The position numbers and the translations under genes were made by a program. This document shows positions 26,669 to 36,312 of a stretch of 64,000 nt of DNA, piece by piece. Each line of letters begins with the position of its first letter. The first letter of the stretch is position 1. The notes under the pieces were generated by a model that searched no databases, was not told where the DNA came from, and saw only the letters and a list, made by a program, of their open reading frames with translations. Source of the stretch: Caballeronia udeis. GTDB taxonomy: Bacteria > Pseudomonadota > Gammaproteobacteria > Burkholderiales > Burkholderiaceae. The stretch lies in the NCBI RefSeq assembly GCF_001544555.2, contig NZ_FCOK02000010.1, positions 106,022 to 170,021 of the forward strand, in the 5' to 3' direction.

Positions 26669-27676
26669 ATGGATACCGAGCACCTGAAGATCTTTGTCGA
26701 AGTCGTTCAGCAGGGCAGTTTTGCATCAGCGGCCCGAAAATTCGATATCGATCCTTCCGCGGCCACGCGAGCCGTCACCTCACTCGAAAAAGACCTCGGG
26801 CTAAGGCTGCTGGAACGGACCACGCGCCAGCTGGTACTCACCGAAGCGGGCAAGGTCTATCACGAGAACGCGTGCAAGATACTGCAAGAGCTGCAGCAGG
26901 CTGCCGACGAGGCGCGCGACCTGGCAGGCAGTCCCGCGGGCGTGGTCCGGGTGACGACATCGGTCACCTACGGGCACGCCGTCATCCTGAAGTTGCTGCC
27001 CGCGCTTCGGGTGGCCTACCCCGCGCTGGAAATCGACCTGCTGCTGACGGACTCGATCGTCGACCTGTTAGCCGAACGCGTCGACGTCGCTGTACGTCTT
27101 CGTCAGGATAGCGATACATCGCTGATCGGCACCCGGCTCGCAAAGATCCGGTATCACGTGTGCGCGAGCCCCGAGTATCTGAAACAACACGGTAGCCCGC
27201 ATACGCCAGCCGAACTGGCAGAGCGCGATTGCCTGCGGTGTTCCTTGCGCGGATATCGCACGCAATGGCGGTTTCGCGATTCGGCTGGCGCCATAGAGGC
27301 TGTCAACGTGGATGGCTGGCTGGTCGTGTCCAATTCGCTGGCGCTGCACCGTGCGGCGTTGGACGGACTAGGCCCGACGCTGCTGGCGGACTGGCTGGTG
27401 CGCGATGACCTGGCATCGGGTCGACTGGTCGACATGTTCCCTCATCACGACGCCACCCCTACCGACTTCGATAACTCGGTGTGGTTGCTTTATACATCGC
27501 GGCTCTACGTCCCCAAGCGAGTGAGGGCCTTTGTCGACTTTATCAAGCAGCAGGTAGGCGCCGTTCCATCAGGTCAAGACGCACTCCCCGGGCTGGCCGC
27601 CCTGCCGGTAGATTCGGCAGCGCTGCAGAGCGCCATGCTTCGCGATGCGCAATCGGCGACTTACTCTCTCGTCTGA
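26669..27676 (+). CDS. LysR-family transcriptional regulator
   Basis: A 335-residue regulator: N-terminal wHTH (MDTEHLKIFVEVVQQGSFASAARKFDIDPSAATRAVTSLEKDLG) then the periplasmic-binding-like effector domain with VRVTTSVTYGHAVI. The ATG at 26669 matches the conserved LysR N-terminus and has a GGGA site; the longer frame from 26408 is not supported. Divergent from the class V aminotransferase gene, its probable target. The C-terminus carries about 30 extra residues beyond the usual 300. Confidence 0.93.
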   Translation: MDTEHLKIFVEVVQQGSFASAARKFDIDPSAATRAVTSLEKDLGLRLLERTTRQLVLTEAGKVYHENACKILQELQQAADEARDLAGSPAGVVRVTTSVTYGHAVILKLLPALRVAYPALEIDLLLTDSIVDLLAERVDVAVRLRQDSDTSLIGTRLAKIRYHVCASPEYLKQHGSPHTPAELAERDCLRCSLRGYRTQWRFRDSAGAIEAVNVDGWLVVSNSLALHRAALDGLGPTLLADWLVRDDLASGRLVDMFPHHDATPTDFDNSVWLLYTSRLYVPKRVRAFVDFIKQQVGAVPSGQDALPGLAALPVDSAALQSAMLRDAQSATYSLV

Positions 27677-27798
27677 TCCGGGAGCGCTTGCAAGACACGT
27701 TCACTCTTGCATTTTTCACAATGCTCCCATGAAGCAAACGGCTGGCCGACGACCAGGCGCGACAGTAAATTGGCGGCTACACCACCGGGAGCCAATCG

Positions 27799-28485
27799 AT
27801 GAACCTCCAAGCCAGTCCCAACGCATGTGCGGACGAACGAACAACGACCTATTGCCTGGCTCGAAGGCTGGCCCGCCGGTTGCCCGCCTCGGCCCTGGTC
27901 CTTGCCACGCTTTTGACGGGCGCTTTTAGCGCGACCCATGCGGTCGCAGGCAGCCCCGCGTTCACGGTGTCGAGTCCCGACCTGGCGTCAGGGACGTTCG
28001 ACAAGAAATTCACACTGGACGCCTTTGGTTGCACGGGCTCGAATGTATCGCCCGCCATCAAGTGGTCGAACCTGCCGGCCGGAACGAAGTCGCTTGCCTT
28101 GCAGGTTCAGGACCAGGATGCGCCTGCGGGCAACAGCTTCTGGCATTGGACCGTGTACAACATCCCGGCGAGCGCGACCGGTCTGCCGCAGGGCGCCGGA
28201 AACGCTCCGAACATGCTGCCGGCGCCCGCGGTCAACGGAGCGAACGACTTCCTCGATACCGGCGCGACAGGAGGCAATGGCAACTACGGTGGCCCATGCC
28301 CTCCCGCTGGCGATAAGCCGCATCATTACGTGTTCACTCTTTACGCCCTCGCTGTCGACAACCTCGAAGCTGCAAGCGGAATTCCCAAAACGGCGACATC
28401 AGGACTTCATTCGTTCATCCTGAACAAGGGACTGGGCGACAAGCTGCTCGGGACCGCCAGCTTCAGCGCCAGCTACGGGCGCTGA
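27799..28485 (+). CDS. YbhB/YbcL (PEBP/Raf kinase inhibitor-like) protein, secreted
   Basis: A 228-residue PEBP-fold protein: DxAPxGxxxHW-type ligand pocket in QDQDAPAGNSFWHWTVYNIP, and the C-terminal GPCPPAGDKPHHYVFTLYAL block. An N-terminal signal (LPASALVLATLLTGAFSATHAVAG) suggests export. Bacterial members bind small phosphate-like ligands; physiological role unknown. GGGAG lies 8 bases before ATG. Followed by the serine hydrolase gene 100 bases on. Confidence 0.9.
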   Translation: MNLQASPNACADERTTTYCLARRLARRLPASALVLATLLTGAFSATHAVAGSPAFTVSSPDLASGTFDKKFTLDAFGCTGSNVSPAIKWSNLPAGTKSLALQVQDQDAPAGNSFWHWTVYNIPASATGLPQGAGNAPNMLPAPAVNGANDFLDTGATGGNGNYGGPCPPAGDKPHHYVFTLYALAVDNLEAASGIPKTATSGLHSFILNKGLGDKLLGTASFSASYGR

Positions 28486-28585
28486 CCCGGAGAGGTTTAC
28501 CCTAGGCGCAAGCTCACCTGCATCGTCTTGAATACAGATACTGAATCCCGGTCGAATTCCTGGATTCAGGCGGCAAGAGGCAATC

Positions 28586-29230
28586 ATGAAAAAATTGCGT
28601 GTTCTTTGCTTGCACGGATATCACGGCAGCGCCAAGGTTCTTCGCGATCAGATGAGCCCACTGACCAGCAGCATGGATTCTTTGGCGGAGTTCGTGTTCG
28701 TCGATGCCCCGTCTCTCGCAAACGGAGACTTTGGCTGGTGGCATGCGGTTCAGGACACGCTGTCAACGAATCCTTCGAGAGCAGATCCTGGCCTTGGCAA
28801 CACGGTATATAAGGGCTGGCCCAACACTCGCGACTGGCTGGTTTCCCTCTTTAAGAATGAGGCGCCGTTCGACGGTGTTTTCGGTTTCAGTCAGGGCGCA
28901 GCGCTAGCCGGCCTGCTTGTCGGCTTACGTTCACCGGACGGAACGTCAAGCGAACACACGCCGCTTGCGTTCAACTTCGCCCTCATGGCCGGAGGCTTCC
29001 TTGCCAACGATCCGAGTCTGGCAAGACTCTACGCGTCAACAGCAAACTACGATATCCCTTCGATTCATATGATCGGCCGTTCGGACTCCGTCGTACGAAG
29101 CGACTACTCTCGCATGCTTGCATCGAAGTTCAATAAGCCTCTGATCCTTGAGCATGATGGAGGGCATGTCATTGCCTCCAGTTCAGGAATACGCCAGCAG
29201 GTTGCGTCATTCCTGAAGGAGCAGATGTGA
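28586..29230 (+). CDS. Serine hydrolase, FSH family
   Basis: An alpha/beta hydrolase of 214 residues like yeast Fsh1: N-terminal LRVLCLHGYHGSAKVLRDQ (oxyanion loop), nucleophile S102 in GFSQGAALAGLL, a mid-region Asp in IGRSDSVV and the catalytic His in EHDGGHVI. It probably cleaves a small ester or thioester; substrate unknown. AAGAGG ribosome site. Same strand as the PEBP gene, possibly an operon. Confidence 0.88.
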   Translation: MKKLRVLCLHGYHGSAKVLRDQMSPLTSSMDSLAEFVFVDAPSLANGDFGWWHAVQDTLSTNPSRADPGLGNTVYKGWPNTRDWLVSLFKNEAPFDGVFGFSQGAALAGLLVGLRSPDGTSSEHTPLAFNFALMAGGFLANDPSLARLYASTANYDIPSIHMIGRSDSVVRSDYSRMLASKFNKPLILEHDGGHVIASSSGIRQQVASFLKEQM

Positions 29231-29400
29231 AGAACCGAGTCAGCATTACGCCCGGCGTGGGCGGCCTCCTGCTCGTCCGGCTAAGCCGTTGAACGCTGCA
29301 GCCAGTGCGTCAGGAACTGCGCGGTCTTCCAGCAGGCGAGCATGGCCTCAGGCGCCTTTGTGCCCGTAGGCCAACCACAATGAATTGGCGACCCGCGGTT

Positions 29401-30048
29401 CTATCCGCGTGGACCGCCGCAGTAACGTTGATGAGCGACCGCTCGCATGCCGGCCAGCGCGATCGTGGAATAAAGATCAGCGACTTCGTCGAGGGGTTTG
29501 ACACCCGTCTGCATGACATCGACAGCGCCGGACATGGCGGCGAGCAGCATGCGGGTCACGACCTCCGCGACCGTAGCGTCGAGGCCGGTCTCAGTGGCGA
29601 TCATCGCGGCCCAGTCGGCAACCGCGGCGTTGAGAATCGTGCTCGCGTAGTGCTCATGTGGTCCCTCGCCGTAAAGCAAGCGGCGCAGCAACGGCCCGCG
29701 CTTGGCGATTGTCGCGAGCCATAAGCGCGCATTGACTCGCAAGCGTTCCTCGAAGCTCGTGATCACGGGAAGCTCTTGATGAACGTGTTGCCTCATGACC
29801 TCGAACTCACGTTCAACGAGCGCGCCTATGAGGTCGTCGCGGTTGGTGAAGTATCGATAACCCAGTCGCTTGTCGACATTGGAGCGCGCCGCCACGGATT
29901 CCATGGTCACCGCCGATACCCCGCTCTCGACAATGATTTCCGCCGCCATGTCGAGAAAGCGCTCGCGCCGTTCAGCGCCACTCAGGCGGCTACGAGGCAC
30001 ATGGTCGGGATCGGGCGAGGCGGAGTTGGTTTTCACATCGGTTGCCAT
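29401..30048 (-). CDS. TetR-family transcriptional regulator
   Basis: A 215-residue repressor. The N-terminal HTH (RRERFLDMAAEIIVESGVSAVTMESVAARSNVDKRLGYRYFTNRDDLIGALVEREF) is classical; the C-terminal ligand domain is divergent. No adjacent divergent enzyme gene was identified, so the regulon is unknown. Just downstream (29287-29385, minus strand) an open stretch reading APEAMLACWKTAQFLTHWLQ looks like a gene tail without a start, possibly a remnant. Confidence 0.9.
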   Translation of the reverse strand: MATDVKTNSASPDPDHVPRSRLSGAERRERFLDMAAEIIVESGVSAVTMESVAARSNVDKRLGYRYFTNRDDLIGALVEREFEVMRQHVHQELPVITSFEERLRVNARLWLATIAKRGPLLRRLLYGEGPHEHYASTILNAAVADWAAMIATETGLDATVAEVVTRMLLAAMSGAVDVMQTGVKPLDEVADLYSTIALAGMRAVAHQRYCGGPRG

Positions 30049-30212
30049 TGTTGAGTTTTCTCCAGCAGGAGATCCTTGGGGTGCAATCTGCAGCGATCAA
30101 GCATGCGCAGCCGGTAGGCATCGTGAGTTCACGGGTTCATGCAAACGAGCCCTATCAGCGGCGCTATTCCACACGCGTGTTTACATCCTGTTTATCAGTA
30201 CACCGATATCAC

Positions 30213-30563
30213 CTATTCAGCCTTTGCCTTGTCCAGCAGCAAACCGTCTATGCGTTCCCGGTTTTCATCGCCCCAGGCACAGAGCGGCATGAGTGCTTTC
30301 GCCAGCGTCTTGCCAAACTCGGTCATTTCATAATCGACCCTTGGCGGCACTTCATGGTAATCACGCCGCACGATGATGCCATCCTCGGCCAACTCGCGAA
30401 CTTGCTGGATCAGGACCTTTTCACTGATGCCCGCGACAAGACGCTTCAATTCGCCGAACCGGCGCGGCCCGCTGTTCAGATGAAACAGCACGATCGGCTT
30501 CCACTTCCCGCCAACAACCGAGAGGGCTATCTCGAGCCCGCAGCTATACATCCGGTTTTCCAT
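30213..30563 (-). CDS. HxlR-family transcriptional regulator
   Basis: A 116-residue winged-helix protein: MYSCGLEIALSVVGGKWKPIVLFHLNSGPRRFGELKRLVAGISEKVLIQQVRELAEDGII, with the conserved N-terminal redox/aldehyde-sensing type Cys (C7 from this start). The ATG at 30563 is preferred to the GTG at 30578 because GGAG lies 8 bases upstream of it. Divergent from the SDR gene at 30658, which it likely regulates; some HxlR proteins sense aldehydes or disulfide stress. Confidence 0.92.
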   Translation of the reverse strand: MENRMYSCGLEIALSVVGGKWKPIVLFHLNSGPRRFGELKRLVAGISEKVLIQQVRELAEDGIIVRRDYHEVPPRVDYEMTEFGKTLAKALMPLCAWGDENRERIDGLLLDKAKAE

Positions 30564-30581
30564 AAAAAGAATCTCCACACA

Positions 30582-30593
30582 TACCTTTAGGTA
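30582..30593. promoter_or_regulatory. Candidate HxlR operator
   Basis: TACCT-TT-AGGTA forms a 5-2-5 inverted repeat in the divergent HxlR/SDR intergenic region, followed at once by a repeated half site (AGGTAGGTACTAGCC). Position and symmetry fit an HxlR dimer site. Confidence 0.5.
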
Positions 30594-30657
30594 GGTACTA
30601 GCCTAACAGAATGTACCCGACCATAATGAATCTTCGAACTCGACCAGGAGATGTCAG

Positions 30658-31407
30658 ATGGGCAAGCTCAGCGGCAAAGTGGCAGTGGTAACGGGTGCAA
30701 ACAGTGGCATCGGCCTCGCAACGGCAAAGCGTTTTGCGCAGGAGGGTGCGCGTGTTTTCATGAGCGGCCGGCGTCAGAACGAACTCGATGCGGCGGTGGC
30801 CGAGGTGGGAGAAAATGCGCGCGGCATTCAGGGCGACGTGTCCAATCTCGCCGACCTGGACCGCCTATTTGCCATCGTAAAAGAGGAGGCGGGAACGATC
30901 GACGTCCTGTTCGCGAACGCCGGCGGCGGGGAATTTGCAGCACTCGGCGAGATCACGGAAGAGCACTTCGACAAGACCTTCGCGACCAACGTGAAGGGCA
31001 CGCTTTTCACGGTGCAGAAAGCGCTTCCGCTGCTCAAGGACGGTGCGTCGGTCATTCTCACGGGATCGACTGCAGCGGTCACCGGCACGCCGTCATTCAG
31101 CGTCTACAGTGCAAGCAAGGCCGCGATCCGCAACTTCGCGCGAAGCTGGATCCTCGATCTCGCGCCGCGCAAGATCCGCGTCAATGTACTTGCTCCGGGC
31201 GCAACCGCCACACCGGGATGGCATGGCCTCGCCACCTCGGAAGAGGCAAGCAAGGAGATGATCCGGTTCGTGCAGACCACTACGCCGCTTGGCCGCCTTG
31301 GAGACCCCTCGGAGACCGCGAGCGCGGCACTGTTCCTGGCTTCTGACGACAGCAGCTTTGTCACCGGAAGCGAACTGTTCGTCGATGGCGGGTCCGCGCA
31401 GATCTAG
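30658..31407 (+). CDS. SDR-family oxidoreductase
   Basis: A classical SDR of 249 residues: VVTGANSGIGLATAKRF, NAGGGEF, Ser in LTGSTAAV, YSASKAAIRNF (catalytic Tyr/Lys) and a C-terminal VDGGSAQI. It oxidises or reduces an unknown alcohol/carbonyl with NAD(P). Good GGAG site 8 bases before ATG. Divergent from the HxlR gene. Confidence 0.93.
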   Translation: MGKLSGKVAVVTGANSGIGLATAKRFAQEGARVFMSGRRQNELDAAVAEVGENARGIQGDVSNLADLDRLFAIVKEEAGTIDVLFANAGGGEFAALGEITEEHFDKTFATNVKGTLFTVQKALPLLKDGASVILTGSTAAVTGTPSFSVYSASKAAIRNFARSWILDLAPRKIRVNVLAPGATATPGWHGLATSEEASKEMIRFVQTTTPLGRLGDPSETASAALFLASDDSSFVTGSELFVDGGSAQI

Positions 31408-31433
31408 CCGGCTCTATCGTGCGGAACGGCCGA

Positions 31434-31790
31434 TCACTTCAGTGTCGCCAGATACGCGATCAGATCGGCACGTTGTGCAGCGTCAGCCATTCCTGAATAG
31501 GGCATCAAGTTGCCCGGCACCACGGCCTGCGGATTTTGCAGATAGGCGTCCAGGGTCTTCTCGTCCCAGGTCAGTTTGGCGCGCTTCATTGCAGGGCTGT
31601 AGCGAAAGCCCGGCTGCGAGGCGCTGGCGCGCCCGACTATGCCTTGCAAGCCCGGGCCTATGCCGTTGGCGGCGCTGGTCGCATGGCAGGCCATGCATTG
31701 TGCATAGGCTTGCGTGCCGGCGCTTTGCGCCATCGCGCTGGTGGCGCACAGGATCAGCACGGCGGCTAACGCGAGTCTGTCAATAGACAT
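31434..31790 (-). CDS. Class I cytochrome c
   Basis: A 118-residue periplasmic c-type cytochrome: signal peptide MSIDRLALAAVLILCATSAMA, haem site CMACH (32-36) and a likely axial Met at M96 in GNLMPYSGM. It is the last gene after the GMC flavoprotein and its small subunit, so it probably passes electrons from that dehydrogenase to the respiratory chain. The family usually has several haems in the cytochrome subunit; here only one is seen. Confidence 0.92.
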   Translation of the reverse strand: MSIDRLALAAVLILCATSAMAQSAGTQAYAQCMACHATSAANGIGPGLQGIVGRASASQPGFRYSPAMKRAKLTWDEKTLDAYLQNPQAVVPGNLMPYSGMADAAQRADLIAYLATLK

Positions 31791-31854
31791 CGTTGGAATT
31801 TCCTTTCTGAATTGTGGCGTGCCGCTGGTCCGGCATCACGTTAGAAAACCAGCT

Positions 31855-33618
31855 TCACGCCAGCTCGCGCGGACGCTGCACGTAGTCGACCAGATCCTCG
31901 CCCAGGCGCAAGGCCATGGCGGCCAGGGGGCCGGTCGGGTTATACCCCGCGTTATGCACGAATACCGACGCGCCGACCACAAACAGGTTTTGCGCATCCC
32001 AATGCTGCAGGCGCGGAGATACCACGCTCGAGTGCGGGTCGGCGCCCATGATGGTGCCGCCCGTGATGTGGGTAGTCTGATACACGCGCGTATCGAACGG
32101 GCTCTTGCGCGGTGCGGCCGGCCCGACAATATCGGCGCCCATGGTCCTCGCTATGTCTTCCATTTTGCGGGTCACGAACGCGGACATCTTTTCTTCGTTG
32201 GCGCGCCAGTCGAACGTCATGCGCACCAGCGGTTGCCCGTAAGCGTCCTTGTAGACCGGATCGAGGTCAAGGAAGTTTTCCGTGTTCGGATAGCAACTGC
32301 CTTGCACGCTCAAGCCCATCGAGTGCGCATACCAGTCGGCGCTGGCCTTCTTCCACGCCGTGCCCCACTGCGGCGTGCCGGGAGGCAAGCGCCGGCTCTT
32401 GATCGGACGCCCGCTGTACATGCCTGCGCTGATCAGGCCGCCACCGAGAAAGTCCAGGCCGGTGTGATCGAAGTTGTCGTTGTTGAAGTCGTCGATGCAC
32501 ATTGACGTGCCGCCGGTGGCGAGAAACGGGTTCATCCAGCTGTCCTTCATGAACAGGTTCATGCCGGAGTTGGTCTGGTAGCAGAAGTTCTTGCCGACCA
32601 CGCCCAGACCGGTTGCCGGGTCGTAGGGCTGACCGATGCCGTTCTGCAGCAGCAGCTTGTTGTTGGTCATGGTGAATGCTGCCAGTACCACCACGTCGGC
32701 GGGCTGCTCATACTCCTGGCCCGACTGTACATCGATATAACGCACCCCGGTCACGCGCTTCCCGGCGCGGTCATAGTCGATATTCAGGACGTGGGCATGC
32801 TGGCGCAGCTCGAAGCTCTTGCGCTGCCTGAGCATGGGATACAGCAAGACGTCCGGCGTCCCCTTGGCTTGTGCCTCGCAGATAAAGCGCTCGCAGTGGC
32901 CGCAATACTGGCATTGACCGAGCTTTTGTCCGTCCGGGTTGGTGTAGGTACCCGAGGAATTGGCAACCGGCATGGGAAACGGGTGATAACCGAGATTTTG
33001 GGCCGCCGCCGTGAACTGCAGGCCCGCTTGCGTGGTGATCAGCGGCTTTTGCGCGTAGTCGCCGCGCCGTGGCGCTTCGAACGGGTTGCCGCCCGTGTGC
33101 TTCTTGCCATTGATATTGCCGGCCTGGCCCGAAATGCCGAACAGCTTTTCGAACAGCTCGTGGTACGGCTCCATTTCGCGGTACGTGATACCCCAGTCCT
33201 GCAGCGTGACGTTGCCCGGGATCGCGTTCTTGCCGTAGCGATCGACGTAATGGGTGCGCAGGGCGGGTTCGTACTCGGACCAGCGCCAGGTGTGGCCGTT
33301 CCAATGGTTGGCGGCACCGCCCACGCCGTCGCCCGGCAGAAACGCTTCCATCCAGCGTATTGGTGCTGCGGCATCCTGACGGTTGTGGCGAAGCGTATAG
33401 GTCTGCACATTCCAGCGTTGCACCAGGCCCTGGCGGGTGTCCCAGCGCAATTCGTCGCGCTGCGTCGGCAGCTTCGCCTCGGCGCCCTCAGCGTGCTCGC
33501 CGCCGCGCTCCAGCACCAGCACATCCACGCTTTGAGAAGTCAATTGGCGAGAAATCAAACCCGCCGTCAAGCCGCCACCGATGATCACGACGGTGCGCTT
33601 GGGTAATTTTTTGATCAT
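31855..33618 (-). CDS. GMC oxidoreductase, FAD subunit of membrane sugar/polyol dehydrogenase
   Basis: A 587-residue flavoprotein of the glucose/gluconate/sorbitol dehydrogenase large-subunit type. FAD motif VVIIGGGLTAGLISRQL (10-26), then a cysteine cluster C236-x2-C239-x2-C242-x4-C247 that in related FAD glucose dehydrogenases carries a 3Fe-4S cluster. C-terminal signatures are GGTIMGADPHSSVVSPR and the HNAGYNPTGPLAAMALRLGEDL tail. It oxidises a sugar or sugar acid in the periplasm and feeds electrons to the cytochrome. The order small subunit, FAD subunit, cytochrome c forms one operon. The flavoprotein lacks its own signal and would be carried out by the TAT signal of the small subunit. 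Confidence 0.93.
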   Translation of the reverse strand: MIKKLPKRTVVIIGGGLTAGLISRQLTSQSVDVLVLERGGEHAEGAEAKLPTQRDELRWDTRQGLVQRWNVQTYTLRHNRQDAAAPIRWMEAFLPGDGVGGAANHWNGHTWRWSEYEPALRTHYVDRYGKNAIPGNVTLQDWGITYREMEPYHELFEKLFGISGQAGNINGKKHTGGNPFEAPRRGDYAQKPLITTQAGLQFTAAAQNLGYHPFPMPVANSSGTYTNPDGQKLGQCQYCGHCERFICEAQAKGTPDVLLYPMLRQRKSFELRQHAHVLNIDYDRAGKRVTGVRYIDVQSGQEYEQPADVVVLAAFTMTNNKLLLQNGIGQPYDPATGLGVVGKNFCYQTNSGMNLFMKDSWMNPFLATGGTSMCIDDFNNDNFDHTGLDFLGGGLISAGMYSGRPIKSRRLPPGTPQWGTAWKKASADWYAHSMGLSVQGSCYPNTENFLDLDPVYKDAYGQPLVRMTFDWRANEEKMSAFVTRKMEDIARTMGADIVGPAAPRKSPFDTRVYQTTHITGGTIMGADPHSSVVSPRLQHWDAQNLFVVGASVFVHNAGYNPTGPLAAMALRLGEDLVDYVQRPRELA

Positions 33619-33630
33619 GCACCTGGCTCT

Positions 33631-34389
33631 CTAGCTGAAGTCAACGATTGATTTGGGATCTCGGGCGCCGGGATAGGGCTTGCCGCGAAAATTCAGCATG
33701 TCCAGCGTGTGCGTGGCCGGTAAGCCGGGATAGCCGACCATCTTCCAGAACACCTTGTCATGGTTGCCACCGTAGAGAGGGTCGGAAAAGCAGGCCTGTT
33801 CGAACAAGGGGTACATCAGTTCGTTGAACCAGGGCGCCAGCGTAAGTTCGTCGTCCTTGACCTTGCCGTGGCTGAGATCTTTCAGGAAGGCGTCCGCATC
33901 AACCGGCGCCAGTTGATCGAAGGTCTTGCCGAGTTGCGCCTGGCATTGGCGATTGGCCGCAGCCACCCCGGCACTGAAGAATTGCGCGGGCGTGAGCGGC
34001 AACTGCAAGCCCATTTGCGGTTTGCTGGCTTCCCACGGGCCGGACATGTAACGGCCGGCCCCCTGCCCGAATGCGCCCGCGAGTTGCCTGTCAATAAAGA
34101 TGGCCAGTCCGCAATCGACCCCGTTGGGCGTGTATTGATCGGCGGGGCACATCACGTTGACCATGCTCTCTACAAAGGCCGCCTCGTCCGCACTGAAACA
34201 TGCGTAGCCGACCAGGACAGGCGTGCCAGCGGGCGGTTGTGCGTCCGCCGCCGCTGCGGAACCGGCGGCCAGCGCCGCAATGCCGGCGCCAGCCAACTGT
34301 TGCGGCGCAAGCGGCACAGTGCCCACTACCGCCATGACCGTGCGCAAGAAGTGACGGCGTGGACCGGTATCTGATGTGTTTTGACTCAA
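33631..34389 (-). CDS. Gluconate 2-dehydrogenase subunit 3-type (TAT) small subunit
   Basis: A 252-residue small subunit. The TTG at 34389 is chosen: AGAGGA lies 7 bases upstream and it gives a twin-arginine signal (TGPRRHFLRTVMAVVG, then hydrophobic, ending SAAAADA). The open frame extends about 94 codons upstream but that part overlaps the end of the chemoreceptor gene and is not credible. The body (YACFSADEAAFVESMVNVMCPADQYTPNGVDCGLAIFIDRQLAG) is typical of subunit 3, needed to fold and export the flavoprotein. First gene of the dehydrogenase operon. Confidence 0.9.
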   Translation of the reverse strand: MSQNTSDTGPRRHFLRTVMAVVGTVPLAPQQLAGAGIAALAAGSAAAADAQPPAGTPVLVGYACFSADEAAFVESMVNVMCPADQYTPNGVDCGLAIFIDRQLAGAFGQGAGRYMSGPWEASKPQMGLQLPLTPAQFFSAGVAAANRQCQAQLGKTFDQLAPVDADAFLKDLSHGKVKDDELTLAPWFNELMYPLFEQACFSDPLYGGNHDKVFWKMVGYPGLPATHTLDMLNFRGKPYPGARDPKSIVDFS

Positions 34390-34492
34390 CTTCCTATCCT
34401 CTGGTGTCGATGGGGCCGCTGGATGAACGCGTCGCGTGGCTAGAGGCTCAGTGTTCGGCAGAAGAGCGACGAGGAGGCCAGGCGCCGCGGCC

Positions 34493-36223
34493 TTAGAAGG
34501 TTTCCCACTCGCCGGCGCGACTGGTTTCCTGAGGTATCGGCTTAGGCGGCGGACTTGCCTTGGATGTACCAGTGGTGTTGTTGTTACTGCCCGCCAGTGC
34601 GCGGCGCGGGCCGGCTGGGCGAAAGCCGGCGACGGGCATTGCCGGCGTCGGGGTTGCGCGTGCGGCGGCATGGGTGGCTTGGCCCGCGATCCGGAAAACG
34701 GAGACAGCGTCCTTCAAGGACAAGGCCTGCTGTTCGAGCGATTGCGCCGCAGCACTCGCCTGTTCGACCAGTGCGGCATTTTGCTGGGTGGCCTCGTCCA
34801 TTTGTGTGACGGCGTGCGAAACCTGGTCGATCCCGGAGCTTTGCTCGCTTGATGCCGCGGAAATCTCGCCCATGATGTCGGTTACGCGCTTCACCGCGCC
34901 GATGATTTCGCTCATGGTCTTGCCGGCTTGGTGAACCAGTACTGCGCCCGATTGCACACGGTCCACCGAGTGCATGATCAGGGCCTTGATCTCCTTGGCG
35001 GCACTTGACGAGCGCTGCGCCAACGTGCGCACCTCCGTGGCCACCACCGCGAAACCACGGCCCTGTTCGCCGGCCCGGGCCGCTTCCACGGCGGCATTGA
35101 GCGCGAGGATATTGGTTTGGAAAGCTATGCTGTCGATAATGCCGACGATCTCGGTGATCTTGGATGAGCTTTCCTTGATCTCGTCCATCGTGTCGACCAC
35201 GCGGCTGACGACCTCGTTGCCCTGCCCTGCGATATCCGAAGCGTTGCCTGCCAGCGTGGTCGCTTGCCGCGCGTTCTCGGCATTGTGTTTGACGGTGCTG
35301 GTCAGTTGCTCCATGCTCGCCGCCGTTTCTTCCAACGACGCGGCCTGTTGTTCGGTGCGAGCCGACAAGTCCAGATTGCCTGCGGCGATTTGCTTGGTGG
35401 CTGATGCTATCGCTTCGCTGCCAATACGCACGGTGGTCACGGTCTTGACGAGGTTGTCCTGCATCTTGCCCAAACCGGCCAATAGCTGGCCCATTTCATC
35501 GGAGGAGTGCACCCGCACCGTATGCGTGAGGTCGCCCGCTGCTATGTCGTCGAAATGCTTGAGCGCATGGTTGATCGGGTCCGAGATGGCACGGCGCAGC
35601 GAGAACCAGGCGTACGCGGCGACGATCAGGCCCACGATGATCATCAGGCTGGATGCCAGACGGAAAGTGCTGTAACGGTGCTCGGATGCCTCATAGCTGA
35701 GCCGCGCTTGCTCGGTCTCGTACTCGTTAAGCGTAGTCCCGCTTTTTTGCATCGCCGTGTAGACGGTGCCGACCTTGCGGGCAGCATCCGAAATGGCTTG
35801 GCGGTCGCCGCTCTTGATGGCGGTGCGAAAACCGTCCATTGCCTGTTCCGTCTGCGCCAGGCCGTCGGTGACGTCCTGCGCCAACTGCTTGCCGCGCTCG
35901 GTTTGCGGCAGGGCCTGGTATTTGGACCACCAATCCAGGGCTTGCTTTTTGACATCGTCGGCCGTTTGATACATGCGCTCGGCCCAGGCGGGATCGGTGG
36001 TCACGGATGCCTGGTCCAGCGAGGTGCGCTGACGTCCCATCCACAGCAGCATGTTATCCGCGGCCACGGTCTTGGGCAGGCGCTCCTGGTAGAGCTCGCG
36101 ATTTGTGTCCACAACGGTTGAAATGCCGATCAAGCCGATAACGCCGATTGCGAGCAGCAGTGCTGACAGAATCATCATGGCCCACGCGAGCCGCGCTTTG
36201 ATGGTGAGTTTGATGAGCGGCAT
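34493..36223 (-). CDS. Transmembrane methyl-accepting chemotaxis protein (Tar-like)
   Basis: A 576-residue receptor: TM1 (about 12-36), a periplasmic four-helix-bundle ligand domain (about 40-185), TM2 (about 190-210), HAMP, and the signalling tip [28 protein letters not shown]. The last five residues are EWETF, the tether that docks CheR/CheB in Tar/Tsr, so this is a high-abundance-type receptor able to recruit the adaptation enzymes. A sigma-28 promoter lies upstream (36313-36339). It lies directly upstream of the dehydrogenase operon but is probably expressed separately. Confidence 0.95.
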   Translation of the reverse strand: MPLIKLTIKARLAWAMMILSALLLAIGVIGLIGISTVVDTNRELYQERLPKTVAADNMLLWMGRQRTSLDQASVTTDPAWAERMYQTADDVKKQALDWWSKYQALPQTERGKQLAQDVTDGLAQTEQAMDGFRTAIKSGDRQAISDAARKVGTVYTAMQKSGTTLNEYETEQARLSYEASEHRYSTFRLASSLMIIVGLIVAAYAWFSLRRAISDPINHALKHFDDIAAGDLTHTVRVHSSDEMGQLLAGLGKMQDNLVKTVTTVRIGSEAIASATKQIAAGNLDLSARTEQQAASLEETAASMEQLTSTVKHNAENARQATTLAGNASDIAGQGNEVVSRVVDTMDEIKESSSKITEIVGIIDSIAFQTNILALNAAVEAARAGEQGRGFAVVATEVRTLAQRSSSAAKEIKALIMHSVDRVQSGAVLVHQAGKTMSEIIGAVKRVTDIMGEISAASSEQSSGIDQVSHAVTQMDEATQQNAALVEQASAAAQSLEQQALSLKDAVSVFRIAGQATHAAARATPTPAMPVAGFRPAGPRRALAGSNNNTTGTSKASPPPKPIPQETSRAGEWETF

Positions 36224-36312
36224 GGACGAAGCTCCGTAGTTTTTTTGTTGAGCGTTTTGGACAAGCTACGCGAGTGTCTGGCGACGAGCGGAACAAGACT
36301 GAACCTTTAAGC

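Noticed and set aside
34390..34671. Longer N-terminus for the dehydrogenase small subunit
   Set aside because: It would overlap the chemoreceptor gene and hide the twin-arginine signal; the TTG at 34389 has a fitting ribosome site.
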